Assembly (NCBI GenBank): GCA_947503285.1
Contig: CANNDD010000001.1
Span: 124,001-188,000, forward strand
Length of the DNA: 64,000 bases
Direction: 5' to 3'
From: an uncultured Croceitalea sp.
Lineage (GTDB): Bacteria; Bacteroidota; Bacteroidia; Flavobacteriales; Flavobacteriaceae
Positions 27,005-35,050 of this stretch are shown piece after piece. The notes below the pieces were generated by a model. It had not been told where the DNA came from. It saw nothing but the letters and a program-made list of their open reading frames with translations, and searched no databases. Made by a program: the position numbers and the translations under genes. Each line of letters begins with the position of its first letter. Within the stretch, counting starts at the first letter, position 1.

Positions 27005-27478
27005 TCATAACGTAAGTAAAAATACTGATACCAACATGGTGTATAATTAATTGCAGACGGAATTTCGATATGGAAATTCTCCCAATCAATTATCTTTAAA
27101 GTCAGGCAGACATTTTCCGCAGGAAAAGTCCACAACTACTCATGCATATTACCGTTAGCGGTAATTGTGTAACGAGCTTTAATCGCTAAAACTACGTTGC
27201 AATGTATACTTGGCGCCAAAATCCATCCCAAGTTGGATATAGGATTCTCCATCAGATTTTGAAGTATCCTTCAACCATACCTTAAATCCCTAAAAAGATG
27301 CAACCCGAATCGGACCCTCCGGATAAAATCGCTTTGCAAGGAAGCAAAAGCGAACCATAACATCATTCCATCCACTATCAACGGACAATAAATACCAAAA
27401 AAAGAAAACCGAATGACCACTTTTACAAGGGGTCAAAGAAGTTAATCTTGTCTTAAAATTCCAATTTTATTTTTTTAG
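27005..27478. other. Intergenic region with a small hairpin, no credible gene
   Basis: Over 470 bp without an ORF of clear quality. It contains a palindromic hairpin ATTACCG-TTAG-CGGTAAT at 27148-27165 and AT-rich runs. It may be the remains of a transferred element linked to the ParDE islet. Nothing further is recognised. Confidence 0.5.
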
Positions 27479-27491
27479 TTAGGATTCCTTA
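27479..27491. promoter_or_regulatory. MarR-type operator site 1
   Basis: TTAGGATTCCTTA lies 2 bp upstream of the -7 box and shares 14 identical bases (TAGTTAGGATTCCT) with site 2. It is a near-palindrome (arms TTAGGA / TCCTTA, one mismatch). A bound repressor would block the promoter of the CxxC protein. Confidence 0.7.
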
Positions 27492-27492
27492 C

Positions 27493-27500
27493 TATATTTG
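27493..27500 (+). promoter_or_regulatory. Promoter -7 box for the CxxC protein
   Basis: TATATTTG matches TAnnTTTG exactly. The gene starts at 27540, giving a leader of about 33 nt. The operator site 1 abuts it. Confidence 0.7.
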
Positions 27501-27539
27501 TTTCGCAATAATGCATTATCACTTATAAAATTTAAAGAA

Positions 27540-27773
27540 ATGAGTAAATCAATCTTTTATCACGCAGGATGCCCAGTTTGTATCAGTGCCGAACACGACA
27601 TCGTAAATTTAATTGGAGCCGAACATGTTGAAATCGTACATCTTGGTGAAGATCAAGAACGAATAGCCGAAGCAGAAAAGGCTGGGGTTAATTCCGTACC
27701 GGCGTTGGTAACCCCAAATGGCAATACGTTACACCTTAATTTCGGAGCCTCCATGGCCGATGTAAAAGCCTAA
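27540..27773 (+). CDS. Mini-thioredoxin/glutaredoxin-like CxxC protein
   Basis: I choose the ATG at 27540 (MSKSIFYHAGCPVCISAEHD), giving a 77-residue protein. C11-P-V-C14 is the redox motif, directly after the first beta strand. VNSVPALVTPNGNTLHLN provides the cis-Pro strand of the thioredoxin fold. There is no signal peptide, so it is cytoplasmic. It is preceded by a TAnnTTTG promoter and an operator-like repeat shared with the next gene, so it likely answers to the MarR regulator encoded 1.3 kb downstream. Redox substrate unknown; a thiol stress or metal response is a reasonable guess. Confidence 0.8.
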   Translation: MSKSIFYHAGCPVCISAEHDIVNLIGAEHVEIVHLGEDQERIAEAEKAGVNSVPALVTPNGNTLHLNFGASMADVKA

Positions 27774-27792
27774 TTTTTTTTACACTATATAG

Positions 27793-27805
27793 TTAGGATT
27801 CCTAA
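27793..27805. promoter_or_regulatory. MarR-type operator site 2
   Basis: TTAGGATTCCTAA is a perfect dyad around a central T. It shares a 14-base identity with site 1 and lies 30 bp before the lipoprotein ATG at 27836. Confidence 0.7.
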
Positions 27806-27835
27806 TTTATTATGAACTACTAAAAACAACTTGTA

Positions 27836-28564
27836 ATGAAATTAAAATTAATAGTACTTACCACGACCATACTTTTGGGCAGCATTGTATCATGCGCCCA
27901 GCAAAGCGACTACGAAACTGACGACTTTAAGATTAATGGGGTCAGTGTCACCCACGAGGCGAATCTCGGAATCACTGTTTGGAAGATCAATGTCAACGGA
28001 ACAGCGGGAAACACCATACCTACAAAGGTCGGCCAGCTTGATGGCGCACCGGTTTTAGCATATGTATTCCCGACCAGTTTACAACCTACCGACGTAGGAT
28101 TCAATCAAACAGAGGGTATTGTCGCACTTGCGCTCACATCACATCCAGATTTCGATGACACCCCATTATGGGACGAAAATAATGACCAAATATTCGATAA
28201 CGATGGGGTCATTTGGCATCCCCATTGGGTCATTCTTCATGAGGACAAACGCGTTGCAGGTGGCCTTTCGGTCAAACAGTTCAAAAAGGCCGACAGTACC
28301 GTGGTGCTGCCCCCAACCAATCCGGGAATGCCCATGTATATGGACTCGCCAGGTTTTCCGGTCACCACCAAAGGCAATACCATAAAAGTCGTCGTGCCCG
28401 ATTACCGTATGAACCATAAGATAGACTTTAAGTATGACGGGGTAACGGCATTCATGAAAGTGAATACCAGTGATGATAACTTACCCTTACTCGGGGTTTA
28501 TGGGGTTTTTAGTGTGGCAAGTGGTAATTTATCATTACCGTACCAAGTAAAAAAGAACCCATGA
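27836..28564 (+). CDS. Hypothetical lipoprotein in the MarR-type regulon
   Basis: 242 residues. The signal peptide MKLKLIVLTTTILLGSIVSC has a lipobox ending in Cys20. The mature sequence is beta-rich (for example GVSVTHEANLGITVWKINVNG) and contains WDENNDQIFDNDGVIWHPHWVILHEDKR, a His/Trp-rich loop that might bind a metal. I do not recognise the family. The last codons overlap the next gene (ATGA), so the lipoprotein and DUF2024 are translationally coupled. An operator-like dyad precedes it. Probably located at the outer membrane or periplasm. Confidence 0.75.
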   Translation: MKLKLIVLTTTILLGSIVSCAQQSDYETDDFKINGVSVTHEANLGITVWKINVNGTAGNTIPTKVGQLDGAPVLAYVFPTSLQPTDVGFNQTEGIVALALTSHPDFDDTPLWDENNDQIFDNDGVIWHPHWVILHEDKRVAGGLSVKQFKKADSTVVLPPTNPGMPMYMDSPGFPVTTKGNTIKVVVPDYRMNHKIDFKYDGVTAFMKVNTSDDNLPLLGVYGVFSVASGNLSLPYQVKKNP

Positions 28565-28824
28565 AGGTAGCCGTTTGGGACACCTATGTTCAGAGAGCCG
28601 ATGGCAACTTGATGCATTTTGACATTCTAGTGCCGAGTCACGTTACCGATGAACGGACCATTTTTAATTTTGGCAAAGACTACCTTAAAAAAAAGTCCTT
28701 TCAAACTGGTCAATTGACCGCTAATGAATGTCATCCCTGCCACATTGAACAGGCCACCGAAGCTATGATCGCATCCATTGAAAAAATGGGGTATTTCATT
28801 ATAGAAATCGAAAACTGCGATTAA
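28561..28824 (+). CDS. DUF2024 family protein
   Basis: 87 residues, the usual DUF2024 size. The family pattern is visible: KVAVWDTYVQRADGNLMHFDILVPSHV, then FNFGKDYLK and ANECHPCHIEQATEAM. The CxxCH element could bind a metal or be redox active. Function is unknown in the family. The start ATG overlaps the TGA of the upstream lipoprotein. The gene ends just before a strong hairpin and the MarR promoter. It is likely the last gene of the operon. Confidence 0.82.
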   Translation: MKVAVWDTYVQRADGNLMHFDILVPSHVTDERTIFNFGKDYLKKKSFQTGQLTANECHPCHIEQATEAMIASIEKMGYFIIEIENCD

Positions 28825-28829
28825 TTTGA

Positions 28830-28842
28830 TTAGGATAACTAA
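28830..28842. promoter_or_regulatory. MarR-type operator site 3
   Basis: TTAGGATAACTAA repeats the TTAGGA half-site; the second arm is degenerate. It overlaps the -7 box of the regulator gene, so autorepression is likely. Confidence 0.55.
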
Positions 28843-28847
28843 CTTTG
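28840..28847 (+). promoter_or_regulatory. Promoter -7 box for the MarR regulator
   Basis: TAACTTTG fits TAnnTTTG. Transcription would begin about 28854, inside the left arm of the terminator hairpin. Confidence 0.6.
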
Positions 28848-28877
28848 CCTGTCGAATCATTTTCGACAGGCTTTTTT
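28847..28877 (+). terminator. Rho-independent terminator after DUF2024
   Basis: GCCTGTCGAA (28847-28856) pairs with TTCGACAGGC (28862-28871), then TTTTTT. It ends the operon and lies between the operator/promoter and the ATG of the MarR gene. Confidence 0.88.
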
Positions 28878-28882
28878 ATCAT

Positions 28883-29494
28883 ATGGAGAAAAGTACATTT
28901 AACCCAGCGCAGCAAGAAAAGGACATTTCAAGCAAAATCGTTGCAGGATTGGAACGTATTTCTGAAGTCTTTAAAATCCTACTATGGGATAAGGCCAAAT
29001 TGGTCGGTTTAAGTCCCATACAAATTCAAGTACTTATTTTCATAGCCTTTCACGAACAAAGCTTGTGCAACGTGAGCCACTTGGCCAAAGAATTCAACGT
29101 CACGAAACCAACCGTAAGTGATGCTGTTCGAATTCTAGACAGGAAGGACCTTATTATCAAAGAGCACTCCGCATCTGATAGCCGAAGGTATTCCATGGTA
29201 TTATCCGATTTAGGAAACGAAATCGTTTCCCAAACCCATGATTTCTCCGATCCCTTAAAACAGGTAATCGACGATTTTTCAAAAACCGAACTGGAAAGTT
29301 TGTTCGATATTTTGGGCCAATTGATCTTCAAATTGAATCGCAGGGGAATTTTAAGTATTCAAAGGACGTGTTACGGATGTAAATTCCATACCAAAAAAAA
29401 TGGAACGGATTATTGCAATTTGTTGCATACGACATTACTAAAAGAAGAGATTCGGTTAGACTGTGCTGAATATGAAGCAAAAGCCAGTTCTTGA
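28883..29494 (+). CDS. MarR-family transcriptional regulator with four-cysteine C-terminal tail
   Basis: I start at the ATG at 28883 (MEKSTFNPAQ), giving 203 residues; an earlier in-frame TTG lies in the promoter region. The winged-helix core is clear: VGLSPIQIQVLIFIAF, HLAKEFNVTKPTVSDAVRILDRKDLIIKEHSASDSRRYSMVLSDLG. A C-terminal extension of about 45 residues carries C163, C166, C178 and C194 (CYGC, then C and C), unlike ordinary MarR proteins of about 150 residues. This suggests a zinc, iron-sulfur or thiol switch. Operator-like repeats upstream of the CxxC protein, the lipoprotein and its own gene suggest it controls this local regulon. Confidence 0.88.
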   Translation: MEKSTFNPAQQEKDISSKIVAGLERISEVFKILLWDKAKLVGLSPIQIQVLIFIAFHEQSLCNVSHLAKEFNVTKPTVSDAVRILDRKDLIIKEHSASDSRRYSMVLSDLGNEIVSQTHDFSDPLKQVIDDFSKTELESLFDILGQLIFKLNRRGILSIQRTCYGCKFHTKKNGTDYCNLLHTTLLKEEIRLDCAEYEAKASS

Positions 29495-29574
29495 AAAGGG
29501 ATGGGCTAATTTTCACTTTAGTACGCCCAAAGATCTTCCAGCCAACTTAAGAGCTACACCATTGACTGTTTTCA

Positions 29575-32271
29575 TCAATTCACCGTATCTTTTTTCTTCT
29601 TTTTCCTTCCCAACAATCCTCCTAAAACACTTTTTGCAGCTTCTTTGACCGCATCTTTATTTTCTGTGGAATCCATACTTATGGAATCTTTCTTTTTCTT
29701 TCCCAAAAGGCCACCTATAAGTGTGGAAGCATTACTTTTTGACGAATCGGATGTTGTGGTATCCTTTTGATTATTTCCCAACAGGCCACCTATCAAATCG
29801 TTCGCTTTGTCCTTACCCTTATTCAATAATTTTTGCTTTTGGATCTCCACCAATTTTTTGGTCAAATTGGAAACCCCCGAAGTGAGGTCGGTACTGACGG
29901 TCGGGCTATTGTAGGCCCCACCGATATTCGCGGTCACCGGTATGGTCAAATTCTCCATGTTTTGGTCATCTATTTTAGCAATTAGGCCGGTTACCTCATC
30001 CCCTAAATATTCGGCCGGTACGTCAAGGGTCGCCTGATATTGCAATTGCCTGTCGAAAGAATGGCTTCCTGAGACATTGATACCGATATCCTTGTATTTC
30101 AAATCAAAGGGTTTTACCTGAACTTTTCCGTTGTCGAAGGACAGCACCGTTTTCAGGTTTTTTAAATCGAGGGCGTTCAGGTCAATAAACTGCAAGTTGT
30201 TATTCAATGCGTTCAACACGGGCGCTTGTTCCGTATTGACTTTTGTCGCCAATAACTCACCTACCAGATTTCCGGTCAAAGTGGCCAAGTTGGGTGTCAT
30301 GTCATTTTTTAAGTTTCCCGATAGTTTGACATCTGAATTCAATGTACCCTGCAAAGCGTTGGCAACGGGGGCCAAGACTTTGAACAATTCCAATGCTTGA
30401 AAAGACTCGGCTATTTTAAAATCTTGCATGCCCAAAGCCATATCAAAGGTGGAGATCTCACTTTTGGTCGATACCGCGCCGTTCAAACGCAGCTTGCCAT
30501 CAAACACCTCTGAACTTAAATTTTCAAGGGTAGCCGTTTCATCTTGTATCTTTAAGCGCCCCGTAACATTTTTTAAATTGAGGTTATCATAGACGACCGT
30601 ATTGCCCTTGGCGTCAATGATACAATCTAAAAACGAGGGTATTTTTATACGTTCGGCATTTGATATCCCTTCATTTGCATTACCTTCTTCATTCATTTCC
30701 CCAACCATGAAATCGTTCAACACGAAAGTATCGGAATTCAATTGAAAGTTACCTTCCACTTTTTCATCGTTGAATAAAAAGCCCAATAAATTGTTGATTT
30801 TTCCAGAGGCCTTAAAATCCGTTTGTCCCGTCTTGCCATCAAAAGTATTCAATTGCACGGTGCTGGGATCAAAACTGACCTTTGCGTCGTTGACCATCAC
30901 CGGATTTTTAAGCTCTTCAGATTGGTATTTAAAATTGGAAAGGCTTAGTTTTCCGCTGGTTTTCGTCTTTTCGTATTGCTGCCGCTCTACAGAAGCCATA
31001 TCAAAAGTCGTAGTTACGTCCGCACTCAGCATTCCAGATAAATCCAAGCCTGCTGGCACCGGATAGGCTTTTGCGATATTGGCCAAGTTCATGCTTCCAT
31101 CGGCATGGGCGTTCACTTTGGTGTTGCCCATTAATTCGCGAATCTTGGCATTGATATTAAAACGGTCTTCATCAATCTGAAAAGACAATTTATCGATATT
31201 CACATAGGTGTCTTCGGTGATACCCGTATCATTATTGATTTCAGTATCGATAAAAACGTTTTTAACCGTTTTGGGCAAATCAGGATATTTGAACGATGCG
31301 TTCTCCGATCTTATTTTTATGTTGAAGGTAGGTATATGGGTTTCATCCACCACACCCTTGAACTGACCATTGACCTCAAAATTTCCGGTGGTCGTTACCG
31401 TTTCAATATTCTTTGAATACGCTTCAGGTATCACGGCCAAAAAATTCTTGAAATCAGAAGACGGTGTTTTAAAACTGATGTCCACTTCTTGATCAGTCTC
31501 ATTCACTTTTACGAAACCATCAAAAACCAATGGTAGTTGATTGACCAAGGCCTTATTTTCTAAAAATGAATATTTATTCTCATTTAAATCAATACCGATA
31601 AGCGCATCCAAAGCCACTTTGTTCTTGTTCAGGTATTGGGTGCTGTCCAACTCAAATGAGACAAGCGCATCGGTCTTTGTCTGCAGTTCAGAATCCATCA
31701 ATGAGAGATCTCCGGTTCCGGAATGGTTCATTTCAGCCACCACTAAATGCATTCCTGTGGCAAAATCATCATAAATGACCTCAGCATTATTGATTTCGTA
31801 TGATTTCAAGTCAAACGTAAAATTCGAATCAGAAGCCGTGTTCCCAGACGAGGTAGCTGCATCGTCCTCCTTGGCGATATCATAATTGGCATTCTCATTT
31901 TCATCCACCATAATATGAAGTTTGGTGTCATTTAGAACCAAACTTTTAACCACAATGGGTTCGTCAGCGCCTTTGAACAATTCCTTGATGGACATTTCCA
32001 AGGCCAAATCGCCCGAAGAAAATAAGGTATCGCCTTCAAACGGGGCGTTGGTCACCAAAGAAATCCCTTTTAAATCGACATAAGCATCCGGGAAACTGTT
32101 TAGCAAACTCAGATTTGCCTCTTTAAAATCAAGGGTAGCATTGATATTTTGATTGACTTTATTCTTGATGATCTTGGCAATCTTACCCTCTAAAAACAAG
32201 GGTATCGCGACCAATACACCTATCAAGAGTAAAATGACGATTCCCGATATTTTAACTATTTTCTTTTTCAT
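29575..32271 (-). CDS. AsmA-like protein with triple GGLLG C-terminal tail
   Basis: 898 residues. The N-terminus carries one membrane segment (VIKI-type MKKKIVKISGIVILLLIGVLVAIP) as in AsmA. The body is a long array of short beta-strand modules (DALIGIDLNENKYSFLENKALVNQLPLVFDGFVKV), as in the repeating beta-groove AsmA/TamB family, and the final core TATLDVPAEYLGDEVTGLIAK matches the AsmA C-terminal region. In characterised relatives these carry phospholipids between membranes. After about residue 830 three copies of a GGLLG(N/K/R) motif occur with Lys-rich ends. No obvious operon partners. Confidence 0.88.
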   Translation of the reverse strand: MKKKIVKISGIVILLLIGVLVAIPLFLEGKIAKIIKNKVNQNINATLDFKEANLSLLNSFPDAYVDLKGISLVTNAPFEGDTLFSSGDLALEMSIKELFKGADEPIVVKSLVLNDTKLHIMVDENENANYDIAKEDDAATSSGNTASDSNFTFDLKSYEINNAEVIYDDFATGMHLVVAEMNHSGTGDLSLMDSELQTKTDALVSFELDSTQYLNKNKVALDALIGIDLNENKYSFLENKALVNQLPLVFDGFVKVNETDQEVDISFKTPSSDFKNFLAVIPEAYSKNIETVTTTGNFEVNGQFKGVVDETHIPTFNIKIRSENASFKYPDLPKTVKNVFIDTEINNDTGITEDTYVNIDKLSFQIDEDRFNINAKIRELMGNTKVNAHADGSMNLANIAKAYPVPAGLDLSGMLSADVTTTFDMASVERQQYEKTKTSGKLSLSNFKYQSEELKNPVMVNDAKVSFDPSTVQLNTFDGKTGQTDFKASGKINNLLGFLFNDEKVEGNFQLNSDTFVLNDFMVGEMNEEGNANEGISNAERIKIPSFLDCIIDAKGNTVVYDNLNLKNVTGRLKIQDETATLENLSSEVFDGKLRLNGAVSTKSEISTFDMALGMQDFKIAESFQALELFKVLAPVANALQGTLNSDVKLSGNLKNDMTPNLATLTGNLVGELLATKVNTEQAPVLNALNNNLQFIDLNALDLKNLKTVLSFDNGKVQVKPFDLKYKDIGINVSGSHSFDRQLQYQATLDVPAEYLGDEVTGLIAKIDDQNMENLTIPVTANIGGAYNSPTVSTDLTSGVSNLTKKLVEIQKQKLLNKGKDKANDLIGGLLGNNQKDTTTSDSSKSNASTLIGGLLGKKKKDSISMDSTENKDAVKEAAKSVLGGLLGRKKKKKDTVN

Positions 32272-32300
32272 ATATTTTTTCTAAATAGAATTACTTCATC

Positions 32301-32315
32301 GTCTTCTTAGAAGAC
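32301..32315. repeat. 15-bp dyad upstream of the AsmA-like gene
   Basis: GTCTTCT-T-AGAAGAC is a perfect dyad, 30 bp before the AsmA-like start. It may be an operator or a short hairpin; no T-run of note. Confidence 0.4.
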
Positions 32316-32462
32316 TTTCGACACGTTTTAATCTAGGGCCATTATAATCGTTTAAACACAAAAAACTTTGCTCATTACCGATACAGTTTAGTTCGTTTCA
32401 TCTAAAATTTTGATACGACGGAACGACCATGGGCTTATACGCCCCTAAAAAACGAAAAACCC

Positions 32463-33170
32463 TTAATCTAGGTGTATTTCTTCTCCTATTTTTAAGTTAA
32501 ATCTTCTTCGCAATAGATATACGAAAAGATAGAGCAAAGGGGTGTCGAGCAGTGCGATAAAAATTTTAAAAAGAAATCCGCTGACGACCAAACCATAGAA
32601 TAGGCTCCATGGTATTTCCCCAAAAGAGCACAGTAAGAGTACTACGGTGAAGGTGTCAATAAACTGTGAGGAGAAAGTAGAAAAATTGTTCCGTAACCAA
32701 AGGTATTTACCATTGGTCAAACGTTTCCAAAAATGATAAATCTGAATATCAACGAATTGTGCCAATAGATATGCCATCATTGAGGCGAATACGGCCACGA
32801 TGGTATTACCAAAGACTTCTGAAAACATCGTATTCGTAACCGGTGACCAATCAGTGGCGGGCACTGCTGCAGCGGTGTAGACAATAGCCAATGAAAAGAA
32901 TGAGGCAAAAATACCGGCAATGACCACTTGGTTTGCCTTCTTTTTCCCAAAAATCTCAGAGATAAGATCGGTAATCAAAAAGGTAATGGGGTACGGCAAG
33001 ATGCCTACCGAAATCTCAAACAGGTCCGCACCAAAAACGGTTACCTCCCCAAAAGGCCTCCAATGGAAAAACTTCTGAAAGATCAGGTTTGACACCACTA
33101 ATGAGGTGATGAATAAGGCCCCTAGATAGAGGTACAGTTGAAATGCGAATCTTTTATCTTTTTGAGTCAT
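32463..33170 (-). CDS. Queuosine precursor transporter (YhhQ family)
   Basis: 235 residues, with about six hydrophobic segments (YLGALFITSLVVSNLIFQKF, ISVGILPYPITFLITDLISEIFGKK, VVIAGIFASFFSLAIVYTAAA and others). TFLITDLISEIFGKKKANQVV is the family motif. The family imports queuine or preQ0/preQ1 for tRNA wobble modification. It is an inner-membrane protein. It stands alone on the minus strand, 50 bp downstream of sppA, with no riboswitch-like structure evident. Confidence 0.92.
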   Translation of the reverse strand: MTQKDKRFAFQLYLYLGALFITSLVVSNLIFQKFFHWRPFGEVTVFGADLFEISVGILPYPITFLITDLISEIFGKKKANQVVIAGIFASFFSLAIVYTAAAVPATDWSPVTNTMFSEVFGNTIVAVFASMMAYLLAQFVDIQIYHFWKRLTNGKYLWLRNNFSTFSSQFIDTFTVVLLLCSFGEIPWSLFYGLVVSGFLFKIFIALLDTPLLYLFVYLLRRRFNLKIGEEIHLD

Positions 33171-33220
33171 GCAAGCAGAGGCAAAACCACTAAGATCCTA
33201 TTCGAAATAGGTTCTTAAAA

Positions 33221-34981
33221 TTATTTTATGTTCAACGTATAGGGCATTCTAGTTTGAATACCTTTTTTCTTAGTCAACTGTTTGACTTCCTTAAAGGTGT
33301 TATAGACCTCTTCGCCCAGTTCTTCTTTGATAAAAGATGCTCCAATCTTGGCTTTAGCACCTCCCAAATCATCCATTAACTGCTCGAAATCAGACTTGTA
33401 TTTTGGGTATTTTCGAATGCCATAATCATCCATCTCAGCTAATTCGGCAGCTGCAGCTATGGCATCATCCAAATTACCAAGTTCATCTACCAAACCCAAA
33501 CGTTGCGCATCTACCCCACTCCAAACACGACCTTGGGCAATTTCATTTACCGCTTCCACGGTCATATTCCTGCCTGAGGCAACACGTTCTAAAAAAGTAT
33601 CATAGGTACTTTCAATACCTTCTAAAACCTGATTTCGAAACGTATCCGTCATGGGCTCAAACAACGAATAGTCCACAGAATTTTTATTGGTCCCTACCTG
33701 TTCGGCATTAATCCCTATGTCACCGGCAAGTTGGTTGATATTGGGTATGGTACCGAAAACACCGATAGACCCGGTAATCGTAGTAGGCTCTGCAAAAATC
33801 TTGTCCGCTCCCGCTGCAATATAGTACCCGCCTGACGCAGCGACGTTTCCAAAGGAGACCACTACCGGTTTCAGTTGTTTGGTCAGTTCTATTTCGCGCC
33901 AGATGATATCAGAGACCAGGGCACTTCCGCCAGGGGAGTCAACGCGCAGTACAATGGCTTTGACATTATCGTTATCCCGAGCTTTTTTCAGTGCCCTATT
34001 GATAAGACCTTGACCTATGTATTCTTTGTTACCCTCACCATATAATATTTCACCCTGCGCAAAGATTACGGCAACCTTTTCGGTACCGGATTTGAGGTTT
34101 TTTTTACTGGCGACCGTCGCATAATCGGTCAAGGAAACATAATTGATCTTGACATCGGTTTCCAATTGCATTTTTTCACGCAAAACAGCTTCGTATTCAT
34201 CGAAATACAGATTACCATCCACCAGACCGGATTGCATTGCATATTTTGGCATACGCCCACCAAGAGTATCGGCGATAAGGTTCAATCTTGCCACATCAAT
34301 ATTTCTTGTATTTGAGATATCCTCGAGCATACTGGTCCATATCGAGGTGATCAGTTCTTTTATTTGAGAACGATTCTCATCACTCATGGTATCTGACAAA
34401 AAAGGTTCTACGGCACTTTTATACTTACCATGACGAATCACTTCTATCTTCACCCCAGATTTTTCTTGTAGCTCTTTATAGTACAAAACCTCAGAGGCAA
34501 GTCCCTTAAAATCCATACCGCCCTGCGGATTCAAATAGAGCTCATCGGCCACACTGGCCAAATAATAGTCTTTTTGGGTATAAAAATCAGAGTAGGAATA
34601 CACGAATTTGCCCGCCTCTTTAAAAGATTGTAACGCCCTTCTCAGTTCTTGGGCCTGGGCCATGCCTGCCAACAAAAAACTGGTTTTTATACTGATGCCC
34701 TTAATTTTTGAATCGTTCTTGGCCACTTCGATGGCATGTAAAATTTCATCAAGCCCTTGGCCCTCTTCGAAGAGTGCCGCAAAAGGGTCTGAATCATCCT
34801 TGCCCAAATAGTCGCTTATGGGTTCTGAAAAGCTTAACTCCAATACCGAATTTGGTTTGACACGAACCCCATCATCAGCGCTACCGACCAAAGCGGCAAA
34901 TATGAAAAACATGGCGAACACGATTCCAAAAGCGATTAAACAGCCAAGAATTGCGGCCAATAGATTTCGTAAAAACTTCAT
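33221..34981 (-). CDS. sppA: Signal peptide peptidase SppA, 67K type
   Basis: The start is the ATG at 34981 (MKFLRNLLAAILG), which begins the membrane anchor; an in-frame start at 35005 adds 8 residues. This gives 586 residues, the two-domain SppA form. The N-terminal anchor is a hydrophobic helix (LAAILGCLIAFGIVFAMFFIFAAL). The N-terminal S49 domain carries the general-base Lys (VIRHGKYKSAVEPF) and the C-terminal one the nucleophile Ser in SFGNVAASGGYYIAA. It removes leftover signal peptides from the inner membrane. The promoter on the minus strand is at 35003. Confidence 0.93.
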   Translation of the reverse strand: MKFLRNLLAAILGCLIAFGIVFAMFFIFAALVGSADDGVRVKPNSVLELSFSEPISDYLGKDDSDPFAALFEEGQGLDEILHAIEVAKNDSKIKGISIKTSFLLAGMAQAQELRRALQSFKEAGKFVYSYSDFYTQKDYYLASVADELYLNPQGGMDFKGLASEVLYYKELQEKSGVKIEVIRHGKYKSAVEPFLSDTMSDENRSQIKELITSIWTSMLEDISNTRNIDVARLNLIADTLGGRMPKYAMQSGLVDGNLYFDEYEAVLREKMQLETDVKINYVSLTDYATVASKKNLKSGTEKVAVIFAQGEILYGEGNKEYIGQGLINRALKKARDNDNVKAIVLRVDSPGGSALVSDIIWREIELTKQLKPVVVSFGNVAASGGYYIAAGADKIFAEPTTITGSIGVFGTIPNINQLAGDIGINAEQVGTNKNSVDYSLFEPMTDTFRNQVLEGIESTYDTFLERVASGRNMTVEAVNEIAQGRVWSGVDAQRLGLVDELGNLDDAIAAAAELAEMDDYGIRKYPKYKSDFEQLMDDLGGAKAKIGASFIKEELGEEVYNTFKEVKQLTKKKGIQTRMPYTLNIK

Positions 34982-35002
34982 CGAATTAATTTTATAAAGC
35001 TG

Positions 35003-35010
35003 CAAAGATA
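35003..35010 (-). promoter_or_regulatory. Promoter -7 box for sppA
   Basis: On the minus strand this reads TATCTTTG, an exact TAnnTTTG match. It lies 22 bp ahead of the ATG at 34981. No -33 box is clear. Confidence 0.5.
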
Positions 35011-35050
35011 ACCATTGTCACTTTGTTTTACTTACTTTGTTCCCCCAATC

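Noticed and set aside
27005-27478. Integron-like attachment site around the 27148 hairpin
   Set aside because: Only a single 7-bp hairpin with no repeat partner and no integrase; insufficient evidence.
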